A stretch of DNA of 64,000 bases from Microbispora rosea subsp. aerata (GTDB taxonomy: Bacteria > Actinomycetota > Actinomycetes > Streptosporangiales > Streptosporangiaceae), in the NCBI RefSeq assembly GCF_014647835.1, contig NZ_BMPY01000016.1, forward strand, positions 94,873 through 158,872, read 5' to 3'. Shown piece by piece: positions 60,626 to 64,000 of this stretch. Made by a program: the position numbers and the translations under genes. The number at the start of each line of letters is the position of its first letter. The first letter of the stretch is position 1. The notes under the pieces were generated by a model. The model searched no databases and had not been told where the DNA came from. It saw only the letters and a program-made list of their open reading frames with translations.

Positions 60626-61000
60626 CTACTCGTAAGCCCAACCCACACGAGGCAGAGGGTCTCGGATAATATAACAGGGACGCATTTTGTCTAACCAGTC
60701 ATTCGCCAGGGTAACACCAGTTGACAGGTCCATGATTGCCAACAGGTCCGCAAAACTTGGATGCCGATTCTCCATGCGACACAGTCCCATCACCCCATTA
60801 ACCACTTCCGCTATGCATTGAGCAGCACCAACAGGAGGAGCGGCGGAAAATTGAATATCCGACCACTTATAAATCACGATTCCTTCTTCTGAATATGTGA
60901 ACCGACTGTGATATCCGGCATTCCAGGACGCATTCCAGACACTACCTTTCTCACTCAATACTCGGAGGATCCGACTTTCGCTTACGTAACTCTCTTCCAC
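60626..61000 (-). CDS. Unknown protein in AT-richer islet (possible orphan immunity protein)
   Basis: A 124-residue soluble protein with no signal peptide; I do not recognise the family. It begins VEESYVSESRILRVLSEKG with a GTG start at 61000, two bases after the stop of the upstream small gene, so translation is coupled. Base composition is clearly poorer in GC than the rest of the window and codons such as ATA and TCT are used, which suggests acquisition from elsewhere. Its position behind the end of a surface/polymorphic-toxin-like pseudogene makes an immunity role conceivable; that is inference only. Confidence 0.6.
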   Translation of the reverse strand: MEESYVSESRILRVLSEKGSVWNASWNAGYHSRFTYSEEGIVIYKWSDIQFSAAPPVGAAQCIAEVVNGVMGLCRMENRHPSFADLLAIMDLSTGVTLANDWLDKMRPCYIIRDPLPRVGWAYE

Positions 61001-61002
61001 TT

Positions 61003-61254
61003 CTAAGAGAAAGATACCCTGCCAAGCCTCTCATAGAACACCACCACTCCTGGTACATACAGGGGCTCTTCGAGCACAGACATTACAGAATGCTCGATCT
61101 GCCCAGATTGCGACAATGCCCGAATAACCTGCTCCTCGATATCTCTTGACTTCTTTCCTTCATAGAAGCAGACAGTCCAGCCCAAACTGCCATAGGCGAG
61201 CCATTCATGCTCAGCCAGAAAGTGCTCGTAATGCCGAACTACGCTCTCGACCAT
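61003..61254 (-). CDS. Small unknown protein, first gene of the AT-richer pair
   Basis: An 83-residue protein (starts MVESVVRHYEHFLAEHEWLA, ends FYERLGRVSFS). ATG at 61254 is preceded by a good GGAG site nine bases away, and the stop is followed after two bases by the next start. No recognised domain, signal peptide or membrane helix. Composition is as AT-rich as its partner. The two genes lie directly downstream of a truncated DNRLRE/Ig-type gene on the same strand. Confidence 0.55.
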   Translation of the reverse strand: MVESVVRHYEHFLAEHEWLAYGSLGWTVCFYEGKKSRDIEEQVIRALSQSGQIEHSVMSVLEEPLYVPGVVVFYERLGRVSFS

Positions 61255-61278
61255 GCCGCATACTCCAGTCCATCTACT

Positions 61279-62145
61279 TCATGGGGAGGCGGAGTCGGCC
61301 CCGAAAGGAACCGACTCTTCCATACCATACGCAGCGACAAGACCTTCACTCGGCGGAGTGCCGATTGTGAATGCCCACATGAACGGGTCCATGGTGTTAC
61401 CCGCGGCGTCTGTCGCACCAGTGACTTCGACTGTGTATCTGCCCTGTGGCAGAGGTTTCACGGTTGGGGTGAAGATCCATCCTGCAGGAGTCACACTGGG
61501 CGCGACACTCCCCGACAAAGGATTTCCAGTACCGTCCTTAAGGACAATCTGCGTTTCGCTGACCTCCTCATCAAAGTTTAGGTATACCTCTGAGACATCA
61601 GCAACAACTGCATCCGCGGCAGGATCCGTGTTCGGAACAGATGGGGGCGTTGTGTCTGCGGGAGGATTCTCGATCCCCGGATCCGGCTCTATAGCCTCTT
61701 CGGGGGAAACCTCGACAACATCACTGGAGGCCTCCTTATCGGCCACCGCTTGTTCACTTGTGATGTCGGCGACCGTAGGCAGAGATGCTTCGGCACGCCC
61801 CAGCTTGGGATTGGCGTCTATCGCTTCGGCGACCGCCCTGTCGGTTATGCCAGCTTCGTCAGGAGCGAACCATCCAACTGCCCCCAAGGGGGGAGCAGCT
61901 GGCTCGTATTCGATCATAAGGGTGGGGGGTGGCGGTACCCTGGGTACGGCTGGCCGCCGCCGTATTCGCTGGAGTAGTACTGGCGCCAGTTGGTTGTCGC
62001 GGTTTCGCTAGCGGCCCTTAGCACCATGCCGTAATTGGGCACGCCCTGTTCGATCCAGGCGCGGACCATGGTTGTGACCTGATACCACAGATCGCCGCTG
62101 AGTGCGAGGCGCTGACCTCGTGGTTTCCCGTCGGGGACGGCGAAA
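61279..62145 (-). pseudogene. Truncated DNRLRE/Ig-like surface protein (polymorphic-toxin-like carrier)
   Basis: Reading on the minus strand from the IS boundary: MVRAWIEQGVPNYGMVLRAA then ATTNWRQYYSSEYGGG is the end of a DNRLRE-type domain. A frameshift near 61920 leads into MIEYEPAAPPLGAVGWFAPD, an acidic linker, and an SbsA-type Ig-like domain (VYLNFDEEVSETQIVLKDG ... FTPTVKPLPQGRYTVEVTG). The frame ends just as a LamG-like segment starts (GLVAAYGMEES). The N-terminus is lost at the insertion element, and everything after the LamG start is deleted. Intact relatives are large secreted proteins, some with C-terminal toxins. Confidence 0.65.
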
Positions 62146-63711
62146 AGTGCGCACTAAATCGATCATGTCTCTACCCTGGTGGCCGTGTCTCCGTACGTGC
62201 GGACGGTGAAGACGGCTTCAGGTGCCCGAGCGGTGCAGATCGTCTACTCCTCCCGCCGTGGATCGCGGGAGATCGAGCACATCGGATCGGCGCACGACGA
62301 CGCCGAGCTGGAGACGCTCAAGGCGGTGGCGCGTCAGCGGCTGGCCGCCGGTCAGCAAGAGCTGGACCTGGGGCTGGACGACGGGCCGGCGGCGGGAGGG
62401 CCGCTGGAGATCGTCAGCTCCCGGATGGAACACCTGTGGGACGCGCTGTCGCGCGCCTACCAGGCGCTGGGATTTGCTGCCGCGGCCGGGGGCGATGAGG
62501 TGTTCCGGCAGCTGGTGCTCGCGCGGGTGATCGAACCGGCCAGCAAGCACGACAGCCTGCGCGTGCTCGCCGAGGCCGGAATCGACGCGGTGTCGTATGC
62601 CACAGTGAAACGCCGCCTGCCGGACTACGCCATGCCACAGTGGCGCCAGGCCCTGGCCGGTGCGTGCGCGGCCCACACCCGCCTCGGGCCGGCCAGCCTG
62701 GTGCTGTATGACGTGTCGACCTTGTACTTCGAGACCGACGCCGGCGACGGGTTGGGTGAGGCGGGCTTCTCCAAGGAACGCCGTCTGGACCCGCAGATCA
62801 CGATCGGGCTGCTCACCGACTCCTGCGGGTTCCCGCTCATGGTGACCGCATTGGAGGGCAACAAGGCAAAAGACCCACACCATGCTGCCGGTGGTCGAAT
62901 GGTTTATGGCGGCCCACGACCTGCCGGACGTCACGATCGTGGCCGACGCCGGGATGATCTCTGAGGCGAACAAGCAGGCCATCGAAGCTGCGGGGCTGTC
63001 GTTCATCCTCGGCATGAAGATTCCCGAGGTGCCGTATGTGGTCGCCCAGTGGCGGCGTGAGCACCCCGGTACTCCGATTCCCGGCGGGCACATCTTCATC
63101 CAGCCCTGGCCGTCGGGATCAAGCCGGCCGCGCCGCGATCGGATGATCTACCACCAGTACCGCTCTGAGCGGGCCCGGCGCACCCTGCGCAGCATTGACG
63201 AGCAGGTCGCCAAGGCCCAGCGCGCCGTCGACGGGCAGGCGCCGGTCAAGCGCAACCGGTTCATCAGGCTGTCCGGTGCCACCGAGAGCGTCAACACCGA
63301 GCTGGTGGACAAGGCCAAGGCCCTGGCCGGCCTCAAGGGCTACATCACCAATCTCGCCGCCTGCCCGGACGGGACGCCCATCACCGCCGAGTTCGTCATC
63401 AGCTCCTACCACCGGCTGTTCGAGATCGAAAAGTCCTTCCGGATGAGCAAGCACGACCTCAAAGCCCGGCCGATCTACCACCACAAACGCGAGTCCATCG
63501 ACGCGCACTTGACGATCGTGTTCGCCGCCTTGGCGGTCAGCCGGTGGATCGAGGCGCGGACCGGATGGTCGATCAAGAAATTCGTCCGCACCGCCCGCCG
63601 CTACCGCACCGTCCGTATCCAAGCCGGCAACCACGTCCTGACCGACGACCCCCTACCCGCCGATCTACGCGATGCCCTCAAGCAGATCCGCAGCCCCGGA
63701 GGCGCGCACTA
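62146..63711 (+). mobile_element. IS1634-like insertion sequence, probably inactivated
   Basis: A transposase gene fills the element. The outer ends carry AGTGCGCACT (left, from 62146) and, inverted, AGTGCGCGCC (right, from 63711), a plausible short terminal inverted repeat; the exact ends and any target duplication are uncertain. On the left it interrupts the DNRLRE-type gene; on the right lies an unrelated IS3 remnant, so one side has been rearranged since insertion. Confidence 0.6.
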
Positions 63712-63712
63712 A
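62179..63712 (+). pseudogene. IS1634-like DDE transposase with frameshift
   Basis: The first part (GTG at 62179, AVSPYVRTVKTASGARAVQI, through LYDVSTLYFETD and LLTDSCGFPLMVTALEGNKA) and the second part (LPDVTIVADAGMISEANKQ, LKGYITNL, SYHRLFEIEKSFRMSKHDLK, to AH at 63709) are the two halves of one IS1634/IS4-type transposase of about 510 residues. DDE-type positions are present in both. They are joined out of frame at GGCAAAAGAC (about 62866-62880): the downstream half is +1 relative to the upstream half. This is probably an inactivating indel; a programmed shift cannot be excluded but is not known to me in this family. Confidence 0.75.
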
Positions 63713-63724
63713 ATTGAGCCAACT

Positions 63725-63885
63725 CAGGCCTCGACAACGCGCTGTGGAACCGTAGATCAACCTGTACAAGACCGAGCTGATCGCACCCTGTAAGCCGCGA
63801 AAGGCCTGGCCAACGTCGAGGTGGCCACCGCCGAATGGGTCAACTACTACGCTCAACACCAGCCCCGACCGATGGGAGCAATCGT
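63725..63885 (+). pseudogene. IS3-family orfB C-terminal remnant
   Basis: One frame gives GLDNALWNR, a stop, then INLYKTELIAP; the adjacent frame gives GLANVEVATAEWVNYYAQHQ. These are the end of an IS3 OrfB integrase domain (the 'DNALxES-x-NxLYKTELI' and 'ATAEWVxWYNxxR' segments), with a stop codon and a frameshift. It may be the missing 3' part of the IS3 element whose orfA/orfB start lies at 59747. Confidence 0.65.
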
Positions 63886-63908
63886 CAAGACCTGTGGATC
63901 ACGAGTTT

Positions 63909-64000
63909 TTAAGCGGCTGCGTGTGAGGGCTGATCGTCGGGGCGTTCGATGAGTTTGCCGTTGACGAACGTGGCCCCGGCGCGGACCAGAGCGACGAGGT
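63909..64000 (-). CDS. Partial C-terminus of an unidentified protein at the window edge
   Basis: On the minus strand the sequence is open from the right edge and ends LVRAGATFVNGKLIERPDD then QPSHAAA before TAA. About 30 codons are visible. The setting suggests another transposase, but I do not recognise the family. Confidence 0.35.
   Translation of the reverse strand, partial: LVALVRAGATFVNGKLIERPDDQPSHAAA

Noticed and set aside
62149-63714. GCGCACTAAAT at both ends of the IS1634-like element as target-site duplication
   Set aside because: The two copies lie partly within the element (the right one contains the transposase stop codon) and GTGCGC reads as an inverted repeat, so these are better explained as element ends.

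Overview
This is 64 kb of high-GC DNA, judged by eye at about 70 percent or more GC over most of its length. Codon use is GC-rich, GTG starts are common, start and stop codons often overlap (ATGA/GTGA), and there are many LacI and TetR regulators and secreted glycoside hydrolases carrying ricin-type domains. This points to a soil actinomycete. A Streptosporangiales-like genus is my guess, not something the sequence proves. I saw no rRNA, tRNA or CRISPR array.

Left part (1-10.3 kb), housekeeping and accessory metabolism: a DMT-type transporter divergent from a TetR regulator with a tandem palindromic operator and a FAD monooxygenase; a decayed flavoprotein tail next to an MSMEG_0565-type glycosyltransferase, probably leftovers of a Nit1C cluster; a HAD hydrolase; a VOC protein with its middle deleted; an FMN reductase; a membrane Ser/Thr kinase; and an acyl-CoA synthetase.

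10.3-19.6 kb: a complete four-gene Wadjet-type (jetABCD, TIGR02677/2678/2680/2679-like) plasmid-defence operon on the minus strand. All genes overlap by a few bases. Four regularly spaced ATCCGT iterons sit directly upstream of jetA. JetA and JetC carry unusual low-complexity stretches.

19.6-47.5 kb, centred on plant hemicellulose: a secreted GH43 endo-arabinanase-like enzyme; an operon for GH127 beta-L-arabinofuranosidase, a CBM35-bearing glycosidase, a sugar-binding lipoprotein and two ABC permeases, with a divergent LacI regulator; and a divergent pair of secreted GH11 xylanase and GH54 arabinofuranosidase. Three exact TGAAACTTTCA boxes and two TGTTAACG-type palindromes link the separate hydrolase promoters into apparent regulons. 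Between these lie a secreted amidase, a cold-shock gene, a secreted vWA/Ig protein, and a large SF1 helicase fused to a phospholipase-D nuclease and zinc ribbon, a candidate stand-alone defence protein. A 168-bp piece of the GH127 gene is duplicated exactly, in inverted orientation, 10 kb away.

47.7-59 kb: a compact three-module NRPS pathway (A-T-C-A-T, then C-A-T-TE). The second protein continues into an MFS exporter and its thioesterase has Cys in place of the nucleophilic Ser. A TetR gene with its own operator follows. No tailoring genes are visible.

59-64 kb: a mobile-DNA graveyard. It holds tyrosine-recombinase pieces in opposite orientations, a dead IS3-family element joined to an IS630-like tail, an AT-richer pair of small unknown genes behind a truncated DNRLRE/Ig-type surface-protein pseudogene, a frameshifted IS1634-like element, another IS3 orfB tail, and a partial unidentified frame at the right edge.
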